From the NCBI GenBank assembly GCA_947623185.1, contig CANQGL010000001.1, forward strand, positions 1-64,000: a DNA stretch of 64,000 bases. Direction: 5' to 3'. The notes beneath the pieces were generated by a model. That model had not been told where the DNA came from. It saw nothing but the letters and a program-made list of their open reading frames with translations, and ran no database searches. Both the position numbers and the translations under genes were made by a program. This document shows, in pieces, positions 43,974 to 52,880 of this stretch; the stretch's first letter is position 1, and each line of letters opens with the position of its first letter. The DNA comes from an uncultured Lachnospiraceae bacterium. GTDB taxonomy: Bacteria; Bacillota; Clostridia; Lachnospirales; Lachnospiraceae.

Positions 43974-45910
43974 TAAAATGGATATTTCTTGTGGGGGCTG
44001 TTTTGATGCTCTTATTGGGGCACTATCTCCGGATACTTCGGTGGGAGAAGTTTATAAATCTGTATGAAAGACCGCCAATAAGCGCTATGTTCCGCTCTTT
44101 GTCTCTGGGCTATGCTTTAAATCTGATTCTACCGGTGCGAGCTGGAGATATTTTTAGGACAGCATATTTAGGACGCCGCTTGAGAAACGGAATGGGTTTT
44201 TCCCTGGCTACGATTATTCTTGACCGTTTCATGGATATCGTTGCTGTTGCAGTAATATTTCTTATCCTTCATACGCTGGGAGTGACAAAGGCTGCCATAA
44301 CTGGTTCTGTGATGCTATACGAGATTGCGGCTATCGTTATTGGGACGGGACTGATTGTTTGCAAGCTTTTCAGTCCGCAAATAAAACAGACTGCCGCGGC
44401 TGTATGCGCCTTTTTTAACGATACAATTCGACTTGAGGGATTGAAATTTTTCTGGTCACTGATCAATGCATTTCGCGATTTGAACAAGATAGATGTGGCT
44501 AAAGTATCAGTCATTACCGTGGTTATGTGGGCAGCATACCTTAGCTCATATGGACTATTTGCTTTGGCTATTTCCGGACCCGGGGGATTCTCAACTGTGT
44601 TTATCACCTTATTTTCTGGTTCTAGCTTGGGAATGACAGCATTGGGGAGTATGAAAAAGCTGGGCAAAAGCACTACCCCTATTGGAATGGTAGAGAGTCT
44701 CATCTATACGCTAACTCCAGTTTTTGCTCTTTATGTAGTGACCCTCTTTCCAGATGTATTTCGTAAGCCAATGGGGCGGACTGCAGGTCTGAGTAATGAT
44801 GTGAAAGAGGAGAATTACCTTAATATCCTGCCGCAAGTAGATCCTCGTGATCAAATGCAGTTTTTAGAGGACTATTTCAGTTCTTCTAATAGGAAATTCA
44901 TAGATAAATTCATCGAACTGAACAGGGGCATTAGTATTTTGCGAGATTATTCTGCGGGTTCAAATGCTACAACGATGCTGTGCATGGATAGGGAAAAAAC
45001 TTTCTACCGGAAGTATGCTTTTGGAGAGGCTAGTGAGAAACTGAATGAACAGCTGGTCTGGTTAGAAGAACATCAGGGAGTAATTCCTATTTGTGATATC
45101 CTTCACAAAGATTGCGGAAATGGGTGGTGTTGCTATGATATGGCATATGTGGGCAACGCTTATGGAATGTTCCAGTACATGCATTCTCAACCATTTGAAC
45201 GATCATGGTCTATTCTTAAGTCGATCTTAGATACCTTGTGCGACCACCTTTATACTTTAGATCGAAGGAAACCAGATGAGAATAGTATGAAGCAGTATTT
45301 TACAGAAAAGGTGGACAGAAACATGGAGAAGATACAAGGATCCAGAATATTGACTGACTTCATACGGCAAGAATATATCATTATTAATGGAAAGAAGTAT
45401 AAGAATCTACCAGAAATGGATGAGCTATTTGACTATGAATATTTGCGGAACGTATTTTCCAATGACAATTACAGTGATATTCATGGGGATTTGACTATTG
45501 AGAACATTATTTGCTTGGATAATGAGAGGGATCCATCGAAGGCGTATTATATCATAGATCCCAACACCGGCAATATACATAACTCTTCCTTCTTGGACTT
45601 TGGGAAGCTTTTGCAGTCTCTACATGGAGGCTATGAGTTCATGATGATGACGAAAAATGTGAAGGTGAATGGGAACCGTGTAGACTTCCTTTATACTCGC
45701 TCAACTATATATGATGAGATGTTAGAGAAGGTAAAAGGATATCTAAGAGAGAGATTTACAGAAGCGGGGGTACGAAGCATCTTCCATCATGAATTAATTC
45801 ACTGGTTAAGGCTGATGCCATATAAATTGGAAAATGATAAAAAAAGGGCAGCCATGTTTTATGCAGGCTTGGTCATGGTTGCAAACGATATCGAGGAATG
45901 GTATGGATAA
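43970..45910 (+). CDS. Fusion of a flippase-like membrane domain (UPF0104/LPG synthase TM) and an aminoglycoside-phosphotransferase-like kinase
   Basis: 646 residues, overlapping the previous stop by 4 bases. Residues 1 to about 265 carry seven or more hydrophobic segments with SLGYALNLILPVRAGDIFRTAYLGRR, the hallmark of the lysylphosphatidylglycerol synthetase TM family (MprF/AglD-like). Residues about 310-646 form a soluble kinase-like domain: DIHGDLTIENIIC supplies the catalytic HGD and Asn, and AYYIIDPNTGN supplies the metal Asp. This pairing is unusual. It suggests phosphorylation of a small alcohol or sugar at the membrane, linked to lipid-carrier handling. Function unknown. Confidence 0.8.
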   Translation: MIKWIFLVGAVLMLLLGHYLRILRWEKFINLYERPPISAMFRSLSLGYALNLILPVRAGDIFRTAYLGRRLRNGMGFSLATIILDRFMDIVAVAVIFLILHTLGVTKAAITGSVMLYEIAAIVIGTGLIVCKLFSPQIKQTAAAVCAFFNDTIRLEGLKFFWSLINAFRDLNKIDVAKVSVITVVMWAAYLSSYGLFALAISGPGGFSTVFITLFSGSSLGMTALGSMKKLGKSTTPIGMVESLIYTLTPVFALYVVTLFPDVFRKPMGRTAGLSNDVKEENYLNILPQVDPRDQMQFLEDYFSSSNRKFIDKFIELNRGISILRDYSAGSNATTMLCMDREKTFYRKYAFGEASEKLNEQLVWLEEHQGVIPICDILHKDCGNGWCCYDMAYVGNAYGMFQYMHSQPFERSWSILKSILDTLCDHLYTLDRRKPDENSMKQYFTEKVDRNMEKIQGSRILTDFIRQEYIIINGKKYKNLPEMDELFDYEYLRNVFSNDNYSDIHGDLTIENIICLDNERDPSKAYYIIDPNTGNIHNSSFLDFGKLLQSLHGGYEFMMMTKNVKVNGNRVDFLYTRSTIYDEMLEKVKGYLRERFTEAGVRSIFHHELIHWLRLMPYKLENDKKRAAMFYAGLVMVANDIEEWYG

Positions 45911-46508
45911 AAAGAAAAAGCTTATTATGGTCGATTTGGATGGCACTTTAGTCGACTCGTTGGAAGCCAACTATCTGGCTTACAGAAAAGCATTAAACGA
46001 ACTGGAATACAATATCTCTTGGGAAACTTATGCAAAGAAGTGTGACGGAAAGTCTTACAAGGATTTTCTGCCAGAATTACTAAAAGGAAATATAGAGCAC
46101 ATGGAAGAAGTCCATGAGAAGAAAAAAAAATACTACCCAAAGTACCTAGAATATATCAAGTTGAATGTTCACCTTGTAGCCATCTTACAAGCTATAAAAG
46201 ATCAATACTATACGGCACTAGTGAGTACTGCATCAAGAGCAAACGTAGAGATCATATTAAATCATTTTGATTTGATGGGGCTGTTCGATTGGGTAGTAAC
46301 TCAAGAGGATGTAAAAAAGAGCAAGCCTGATCCGTCTTGTTATATCATGGCAAGAGAACATTTTGGACTGAACGCAGACGAGGCAGTTATTTTCGAAGAT
46401 TCTGCGACAGGCTTGGCGGCCGCCTTAGCAAGCGGCAGCGATGTTTATATGTTAAAAAGGCAAGGGCGAGTATCTGAAAATGAAGAAAATGTTCCTTCAG
46501 TTTGTTAG
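45903..46508 (+). CDS. HAD-superfamily hydrolase (beta-phosphoglucomutase/phosphoglycolate phosphatase-like)
   Basis: 201 residues from ATG 45903, overlapping the kinase fusion by 8 bases. Motif I is MVDLDGTLVDSLEAN, motif II LVSTASRA, motif III KSKPDPSCYI and motif IV VIFEDSATGLAAALASG. A subfamily I HAD with a helical cap. It could dephosphorylate the intermediate made in this six-gene cassette. It overlaps the next gene by 29 bases. Confidence 0.87.
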   Translation: MDKKKKLIMVDLDGTLVDSLEANYLAYRKALNELEYNISWETYAKKCDGKSYKDFLPELLKGNIEHMEEVHEKKKKYYPKYLEYIKLNVHLVAILQAIKDQYYTALVSTASRANVEIILNHFDLMGLFDWVVTQEDVKKSKPDPSCYIMAREHFGLNADEAVIFEDSATGLAAALASGSDVYMLKRQGRVSENEENVPSVC

Positions 46509-46899
46509 ATTTATAGGAATCTCTGGTGTGGGCTGGTGCATTGATTTTTCATTGTATTTAATGCTTACGTCTGTATTTCGTTGGCCGGTATTCATTTCTA
46601 ATTGCCTAAGTGCTGTACCAGCAGTGACATTGGTATTTTCAGTATCTACCGCGAAGATTTTTCGTAAAGCGCCAGGGAAGATTCCAGTATATGCTAAATA
46701 TGTGATCTATCTTATTTACCAGTTTATTCTTCTTCTAATTGTTTCATCACTGGGGCAGTGGTTGTCAGACGTTATTATTCTGAAAGCAACCATGCGATTA
46801 ATAGTTGACTTGTCAAAAGTGATTGCAAAAGTGATGATAACACCGGTAACTATGGTAATGAATTTTTTGATAATGAAATTATTGTCAGAGAACTGCTGA
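46480..46899 (+). CDS. GtrA-family small membrane protein
   Basis: 139 residues with four transmembrane helices. FVRFIGISGVGWCIDFSLYLML is the GtrA signature start, and the end KVMITPVTMVMNFLIMKLL also fits. GtrA proteins are thought to flip or position lipid-phosphate sugars for membrane glycosyltransferases. That agrees with a DPM-like GT2 at the head of the same gene chain. Last gene of the overlapping cassette. Confidence 0.88.
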   Translation: MKKMFLQFVRFIGISGVGWCIDFSLYLMLTSVFRWPVFISNCLSAVPAVTLVFSVSTAKIFRKAPGKIPVYAKYVIYLIYQFILLLIVSSLGQWLSDVIILKATMRLIVDLSKVIAKVMITPVTMVMNFLIMKLLSENC

Positions 46900-47336
46900 T
46901 GCTAATGGTATATTATGTCTCGACTTATTCTGAAAAGGTAAAGATTTTTGGATACCAATCGTGGATAAGCTAGGCTATAGGGATTAACGCTGTGAAAATA
47001 TTTTATTTATGCTATAGAAAATAAAATTTACGATTTACTTACTAAAACTAGAAATGAAAAGGAACGGGTGGTTTTTGCAATAGAAGCGATATAAAATGGT
47101 AACAAGGGGTTATGATCAAATCTGCTATATGATCAGCTTTAATTCTTTTAATGGTAATGCATATACTGTGCTTTTATCTGCACTTGCAATAATCAGTTGG
47201 TTCCATTCAGCAAGAACAGTAACTATTATACATCAGAGCAAAATCGGGTCAAATGAAATTATTATTTTAAACAGAAATGAATTATTACATACCAATAATT
47301 TTTGAGACGAGACATAGCAGGAAAGGGCGTTAGATA
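46900..47336 (+). other. Non-coding gap before the glycyl radical enzyme gene
   Basis: 437 AT-rich bases. The longest frame (47096-47305, 69 residues) has no ribosome binding site and no recognisable content. AGGAAAGG at 47319-47326 serves the next gene. It may hold a promoter for the glycyl radical enzyme gene, but no convincing -35/-10 pair is seen. Confidence 0.5.
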
Positions 47337-49370
47337 ATGACTATCCAGCGAAAAATCAAGAATGTGGTCAAGCAAACAAAAGCTTGTCAAAAATATCTGT
47401 TGCTAAAGCGGGTTTACAAAGGCATATCCAAACAGCAGACGATAACAAAACAACAGTTTTTAAAAGAAAATTTTACAAAAGTTAAAGCTATACCAGAATA
47501 CAAAACAAAAGCCGATCAGCTTTTTCATTTGATGGAACAGGTTAGCATTAGACCGGAGCATAATAACCATTTTTTATATGCACCGGATTTTTTTGTTATG
47601 CCATACAATCGCAATGGCGTACTGGGTAATTATACTGTTGATTATAGTATAGCCATAAATGGCGACTTAAAGTCACTGTATGAATTATACGCCAGAGAGG
47701 ATACTGTTTTTGGTGAGAGCGCACGATGCATGATTGATGCGTTGGCACTATATGTAAAACGTCTTGAAGCGAATGATACAATATCGGAACAGTATAAGGC
47801 AGCAATCGTTGCGATCCGATCTATGTTTCAACGGCAGGCAAATACATTGTTTGAAGGTTTGCAGCGGATACTTTTCCTGAATCAGATGCTTTGGCAAACA
47901 GCTCGAAATCTAATTGGCTTGGGGCGACTGGACAAGCTTTTGACGGATTTGTATGCCAAAGATATCGAGGCAGGTGTTTTGACCAGGGAAATGGCCAAAC
48001 AAATGCTAAAGGATTTCTTCAGCGTCCTGCATGAGTATTGTGGCTTTAAAAGCAATTCTCTGATGGGTGATACCGGACAGATCATCATCTTGGGTGGACG
48101 AGAGGCAGATGGCAGTTACTTTTGTAATGACCTCACATATCTTTTTATTGAAACAGCCAAAGAAATGCACCTGCCTGATCCAAAAGTTCTGCTGCGTTGC
48201 ACGGCAGATATGCCAGAGAACCTTTTGGAACTGGCATTGGAATGTATCGCCACAGGTATCGGTGCGCCGCTGCTTTCCAATGACGATGCTGTTGTCCCGG
48301 CAATGATAAGCTCTGGTTTTTCGGCGGAAGATGCTTATAATTACTGTACAGCGGCCTGCTGGGAGCCGTTGGTTCCCGGCATTAGTTGCGACGCAAACAA
48401 CGTAGCTTCACTGAATTTTTCTATCCCGTTGACACAAATGATGACTACGTCTGAATTCCTGGCGGTGAATTCAAAAGAGAAATTGCTGAAGTTGTATAAA
48501 ATGTATTTACAAGAGTACATCGAAAAGCTATTGACACCTTTGACTGGGTATGAATTTGAAGAAGATCCACTGCTGACACTCTTGAGCCCTTCGGCGCGGG
48601 AACGGCACTTGGATATTGTACATGGCGGCGCAAAATACAACAATCTTGGTCTTACTTCTGTTGCACTGGGGACAGTTATTAATTCAATTTTAAATATCGA
48701 CAAGCTTGTTTTTACACAAAAGAGGTATACGCTTGAGGAGCTTGAACAGAAGCGCCGTAACAATTTTGCTGACTGCGAAAAACTGGTCAAGGAGCTGAAA
48801 GATCTGGCACCAGCATATGGCAGTGATGCCCCTGAAGTGGTCGAGTTGACAAAACAGATCATGGCATTCACTAGTACGGAAATGGCCAAGTATAAGACAA
48901 AACATGGCGGTAGATTCAAAATCGGATTAAGCTCTCCAAGTTATATTAGCGGAGCTGATAAGGTTCCGGCGACCTATGATGGCCGCAGAAATGGTGCTCC
49001 CTTTACTGTTCATATTTCTTCTGCCAAAGCACTACCGGTCACAGAGCTGCTTCATTTTGCAATGCAACTGGATTATAATGACAACCGTCTTAACGGCAAT
49101 GTGATTGATTTTTTCACGACTCCAGGATTGCTAAAGCAAAATCTTAGTAAATTTGCGGCTTTGCTGCGTGCTGGATTTGCCGGCGGTATCTTTCAGCTGC
49201 AGATGAATGTAGTAGACAGCAAGACCTTGATCGCGGCGAAAGCCTCTCCCGAGTTGTTCCCGGATCTGGTCGTACGGGTATGGGGCTTCAGCGCGTACTT
49301 CAACGATTTGCCAGAGGAATACAAGGATGTACTTATAGCGAGGGCTCTTGAGAGTGAAAAGGTGGCGTGA
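47337..49370 (+). CDS. Glycyl radical enzyme (pyruvate formate-lyase superfamily), substrate unknown
   Basis: 677 residues. The glycyl radical site is RVWGFSAYFNDL with Gly650, 28 residues from the C-terminus. The thiyl site is NYCTAACWEP, with Cys341 followed by Glu343 (a CxE pattern), as in diol/glycerol dehydratases and choline lyase and unlike the adjacent Cys pair of pyruvate formate-lyase. LLSNDDAVVPAMISSGFSAEDA precedes it as in that clade. The chain is 100-150 residues shorter than typical dehydratases, mainly at the N-terminus. Its activase is two genes downstream and a flippase lies between, all inside a polysaccharide locus. It may make a deoxy or dehydrated building block anaerobically. 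Function unknown. Confidence 0.88.
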   Translation: MTIQRKIKNVVKQTKACQKYLLLKRVYKGISKQQTITKQQFLKENFTKVKAIPEYKTKADQLFHLMEQVSIRPEHNNHFLYAPDFFVMPYNRNGVLGNYTVDYSIAINGDLKSLYELYAREDTVFGESARCMIDALALYVKRLEANDTISEQYKAAIVAIRSMFQRQANTLFEGLQRILFLNQMLWQTARNLIGLGRLDKLLTDLYAKDIEAGVLTREMAKQMLKDFFSVLHEYCGFKSNSLMGDTGQIIILGGREADGSYFCNDLTYLFIETAKEMHLPDPKVLLRCTADMPENLLELALECIATGIGAPLLSNDDAVVPAMISSGFSAEDAYNYCTAACWEPLVPGISCDANNVASLNFSIPLTQMMTTSEFLAVNSKEKLLKLYKMYLQEYIEKLLTPLTGYEFEEDPLLTLLSPSARERHLDIVHGGAKYNNLGLTSVALGTVINSILNIDKLVFTQKRYTLEELEQKRRNNFADCEKLVKELKDLAPAYGSDAPEVVELTKQIMAFTSTEMAKYKTKHGGRFKIGLSSPSYISGADKVPATYDGRRNGAPFTVHISSAKALPVTELLHFAMQLDYNDNRLNGNVIDFFTTPGLLKQNLSKFAALLRAGFAGGIFQLQMNVVDSKTLIAAKASPELFPDLVVRVWGFSAYFNDLPEEYKDVLIARALESEKVA

Positions 49371-49392
49371 CCGATGTAATAAAGGTGTTCTT

Positions 49393-50826
49393 ATGGAAAG
49401 AAAAAGCATAAAAAAGAATTATATACTCAATGCAGCGTATCAAGTACTGTTGTTGATCACGCCGCTGATTACAGCGCCGTATCTTTCCCGTGTGCTGGAA
49501 GCAGACGGTATCGGAACCGTCAGCTTTGCTGAATCTATTGTATCGTATTTCACACTGGTTGCTACGATGGGGATCAATACCTATGGGCAGCGGGAGATAT
49601 CTTATGCACAGGATGATATCGAGAAACGCAGTGAACTTTTTTGGAATACTAAGGTTCTGGGCTTTTGTACTTCAGGTCTGACCTTGCTCATATATCTGCT
49701 TTTCGTATTTTGGAAGCAGGGCGCATCAACGATTTATTTATTCTTGTCACTGAACTTGGTGTCGGTCTTTTTTGATATCACATGGTTTTTTCAGGGGCTG
49801 GAGGAATTCGAGAAAACCGTCATACGCAACGCTATTTGCAAAGTAATGAATATTCTTTATATCTTTGCATTTGTCAAAAGCAAGGAAGATTTGCTGCTAT
49901 ATGCATTGGGCCTAGGTTTGTTCACATTGTTGGGTAACTTATCACTTTGGGCCTATCTACCCAAATTTATTCAATTACCGCAGCGCTCAAAGCTCAAACC
50001 ATTCCGAGATATAAAGGTCGTATGGGCTTTATTTGTTCCTACAATAGCCATTCAAATTTACACCGTGCTCGACAAGACGATGATTGGTGTGATCACGAAC
50101 AACTCATTTGAGAACGGATATTACGAACAAGCTTCGAAGATATCCAAAATGGCGTTGTCCATTGTAACAGCGCTGAGTACAGTTATGGTACCTCGGGTCG
50201 GGTATCTTTTCAGCCAAAATCGCACGGAAGAAATGCGTGGATCAATGTACCGGAGCTATCGGTTTGTATGGTTTTTGGGCATACCACTTTGTTTTGGGGT
50301 GTGCATGACAGCGCCTAGTTTTGTACCATGGTTTTTGGGAAGTGGATATGGAAAAGTCGTTACACTGCTGCAGATTCTTCCTTTTTTGATATTGGCCATT
50401 GGCATCAACAATGCAACGGGGATTCAGTATCTAATCCCTACAAAGCGGCAAAATCTTTTTACGTTGACAGTGATTATTGGGGCCTGTACGAATTTCTGCT
50501 TGAATGTGGTATTGATTCATTACTTTCAAGCAACCGGTGCGGCGGTGGCCTCGGTTGCGGCGGAAAGCACGATTGCCATTGTGCAGCTGATTTTTGTACG
50601 CAAAGAACTGTCGCCGTGGAGAATCGTAAAGAGTGGGGCGCATTATTACATTGCCGGTGCAGTGATGGCACTAACGCTATGGCCGTTGAGATGTAGTCTG
50701 TCGCCTTCCTCTCTGCACACGATGTGCATGGTCCTGTGCGGAGCGGTAGTCTACTTTTTGGTGTTGATTTTCTTCCACGACGATTTTCTGCTTGATAATG
50801 TTCAAGATCTGCTGAAGCGAATCTGA
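49393..50826 (+). CDS. Polysaccharide flippase (Wzx/MATE-like), first copy
   Basis: 477 residues from ATG 49393 (AAAGGTG upstream). Twelve or more predicted helices, with the Wzx opening KKNYILNAAYQVLLLITPLITAPYLSRVLEADGIG and the central DKTMIGVITNNSFENGYYEQASKI. It moves the lipid-linked repeat unit across the membrane. It sits between the glycyl radical enzyme and its activase, so it may be matched to a repeat unit carrying the product of that enzyme. Confidence 0.9.
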   Translation: MERKSIKKNYILNAAYQVLLLITPLITAPYLSRVLEADGIGTVSFAESIVSYFTLVATMGINTYGQREISYAQDDIEKRSELFWNTKVLGFCTSGLTLLIYLLFVFWKQGASTIYLFLSLNLVSVFFDITWFFQGLEEFEKTVIRNAICKVMNILYIFAFVKSKEDLLLYALGLGLFTLLGNLSLWAYLPKFIQLPQRSKLKPFRDIKVVWALFVPTIAIQIYTVLDKTMIGVITNNSFENGYYEQASKISKMALSIVTALSTVMVPRVGYLFSQNRTEEMRGSMYRSYRFVWFLGIPLCFGVCMTAPSFVPWFLGSGYGKVVTLLQILPFLILAIGINNATGIQYLIPTKRQNLFTLTVIIGACTNFCLNVVLIHYFQATGAAVASVAAESTIAIVQLIFVRKELSPWRIVKSGAHYYIAGAVMALTLWPLRCSLSPSSLHTMCMVLCGAVVYFLVLIFFHDDFLLDNVQDLLKRI

Positions 50827-50840
50827 AAAAGGAGTGAAAA

Positions 50841-51641
50841 ATGGAAAAGAAAATCCTTTTGACGAATATCCAACGCTTTTCTCTGCATGACGGGCCAGGT
50901 ATTCGGACGACGGTTTTCTTAAAAGGATGCTCGCTGCGTTGTCCTTGGTGTGCTAATCCGGAGAACATAGAGCCGCATGTACAGCAATATTGCAAAGATG
51001 GACAAAAAGGAACTTACGGCAGGTACTATACCAGCGGTGAACTGCTTGCTGAGCTGCAAAAGGACAAGGTATTCTATACTCAAATGGCGTCAGAGACCAC
51101 ACTGGGGAAACTTCCGGGTGGTGTGACTTTTTCCGGCGGAGAGCCGTTGCTGCAATTTGCAGCGCTGGAACCAGTGCTGCGGGAATTGAAGGCTGAGAAA
51201 ATCCACATTTGCATAGAAACCTGCCTGTTTGCTCCCAGGGAAATGCTGGAGCTTGCCTTGCGATATGTGGATTTGTTTTATGTGGATATCAAGATACTCA
51301 ATGCAGTGAGGTGTAGAAATATCCTTTGCGGAGATACGGAGCAGTATCTTTCAAACATAGAACAACTGTTTAAACTCCATAAGGATGTCATATTCAGGAT
51401 ACCGGTGATCGGGGGATACACCGATGGGGAAGAAAATATAGATGAAATCGTCAGTTTTTTGTTGCAATTCAAGCCACTAAAAATTGAGCTGATAAAAGAA
51501 CACAATCTCGGCAAAAGCAAGTACCTGTCGCTAGGCAAAAAACCACTGGAATTGAATTGCGTTTCAGACGAACAAATGGAACGCATAAAAGCAGCACTAT
51601 TTGATATCACAAAATTGCCGATAGAGATTTGTAAGGTGTAA
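50841..51641 (+). CDS. Glycyl-radical-enzyme activating enzyme (radical SAM)
   Basis: 266 residues from ATG 50841 (GGAG upstream). Radical SAM cluster site C30-SLR-C34-PW-C37 (CX3CX2C), preceded by NIQRFSLHDGPGIRTTVFLKG, the classic activase start. SAM-binding VTFSGGEPLLQ and FYVDIKILN follow. Unlike most non-PFL activases there is no Cys-rich ferredoxin insert after the cluster: only one Cys appears in the short linker EPHVQQYCKDGQK. It would install the glycyl radical on Gly650 of the enzyme at 47337. Confidence 0.93.
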   Translation: MEKKILLTNIQRFSLHDGPGIRTTVFLKGCSLRCPWCANPENIEPHVQQYCKDGQKGTYGRYYTSGELLAELQKDKVFYTQMASETTLGKLPGGVTFSGGEPLLQFAALEPVLRELKAEKIHICIETCLFAPREMLELALRYVDLFYVDIKILNAVRCRNILCGDTEQYLSNIEQLFKLHKDVIFRIPVIGGYTDGEENIDEIVSFLLQFKPLKIELIKEHNLGKSKYLSLGKKPLELNCVSDEQMERIKAALFDITKLPIEICKV

Positions 51642-52021
51642 AAGCGCCCACAACACATAGGCACCATGGATATAGAAGTACAATATCTAAGGAGCATAGT
51701 ATGCAGTTAATTCACATACTTCTCATCGGCGTCACAGATGTTGTTGTAATAATTTAGCCAAGCGATTACTTTACTGTGCTGAAATAAGATATTGAGTGTC
51801 ATAAAAAATAAAGATTAACAGCTGAGAGCGAAGGCTAACTAAAACTAGAGGCATAGCTATGGTAGCTGTTTTACCCTGTGCCGTTAATAAATATTTGGAA
51901 ATGAGTGATGTCAATCGCAAAGGTGTGAGCAATTGGCGCTTTTGGATAGATTATATAGAAAATGGGCAATAGATCCGTCATCAGCAGCTTGAACTCCCCG
52001 TAGGATATAATCTTCGTTGTA
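51642..52021. other. Non-coding gap between activase and decayed IS256 gene
   Basis: 380 bases without a supported gene. A 37-codon frame (51859-51972) reads like a fragment but is not recognised. The region probably marks the junction created when the IS256 element inserted and decayed. Confidence 0.45.
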
Positions 52022-52750
52022 TTACGGGAGCAGGGGACTGGGGAGACCGTTCAGGATAGACAGCCAGAACTTGGCGCATTCATTCAGACCGACATACATT
52101 CCCAGCACATCTTTGCGTCCGTTCATATCGATTCCGATCGCGATATAGACAGTACGCTTTTCAATACGCCCTTCGTGACGGATATGGTAATGGATCGCGT
52201 CCATGAATACGACCGCGTAGATTTCTTCTGGGGACCGTTCCAGCTCTGTGTGCTGTGCTATACCATTCTTTTACTACAGGAAAGATCTTATCAGCGATGC
52301 GGCTTATAGTACTGTCATATATCTCTATGCTATAAAGCTGGCGCATATGGCATTTGATATCGTTTTCAGTCATGTCTTTTGCATACATGAAGAAGAGTTT
52401 TTCCTCCGTATCCTGTGTGACAGTGATTTTTTTGGCTGGGCCGGGGCTCAAACTTGCTTTTGCGGTCCCTGGGGATGCCGAGTCCCATATCCCCATAACT
52501 GATATGCATGGTCCTTTGAGAGTGGATGTTCCAGAAGCTGTCTGTATCTTTGTTGCGGTAAATCATACTTGGAATATCCCAGTTCTTCATCCAATTCCTC
52601 GTCCAAGGAAACTTCCAGGTTGAGGCCCATCATATCGTGCATGATGGAATTGACGTCCTCCCCATCCCTGATTTTTACACTATTCTTCATAAAAGAGCCT
52701 GTCATTTTACAAAAAGCTGCCTTTTGTGGAGAATCCTTTTTCCTAGCCAT
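52022..52750 (-). pseudogene. IS256-family transposase, frameshifted and 3'-truncated
   Basis: The minus-strand frames contain, in order, MARKKDSPQKAAFCKMTGSF and SIMHDMMGLNLEVSLDEELDEELGYSKYD (N-terminus), SRIADKIFPVVKEWYS with EKLFFMYAKDMTENDI in another frame (middle), and MDAIHYHIRHEGRIEKRTVYIAIGIDMNGRKDVLGMYVGLNE (DDE core) in a third. The last third, including the final catalytic Glu, is missing after KFWLSILNGL. Clearly inactive. Confidence 0.85.
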
Positions 52751-52880
52751 AATAAAACCTCCAAACTGTGTAGTTTTATCCCACATTAGTTTGGAATTAA
52801 CACAATTTTTGGGATAAACCCCATTTCCTCTGCAACTTCTGGTATGAAACCTGATCACCCGAGAAAGGCGCGGACGCTGA

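Noticed and set aside
47096..47305. 69-codon frame before the glycyl radical enzyme gene
   Set aside because: No ribosome binding site and no recognisable content; more likely chance or a worn remnant.
47337..49370. Annotation as pyruvate formate-lyase
   Set aside because: The thiyl site is a single Cys followed by x-Glu instead of the adjacent Cys pair, and the context is a polysaccharide locus.
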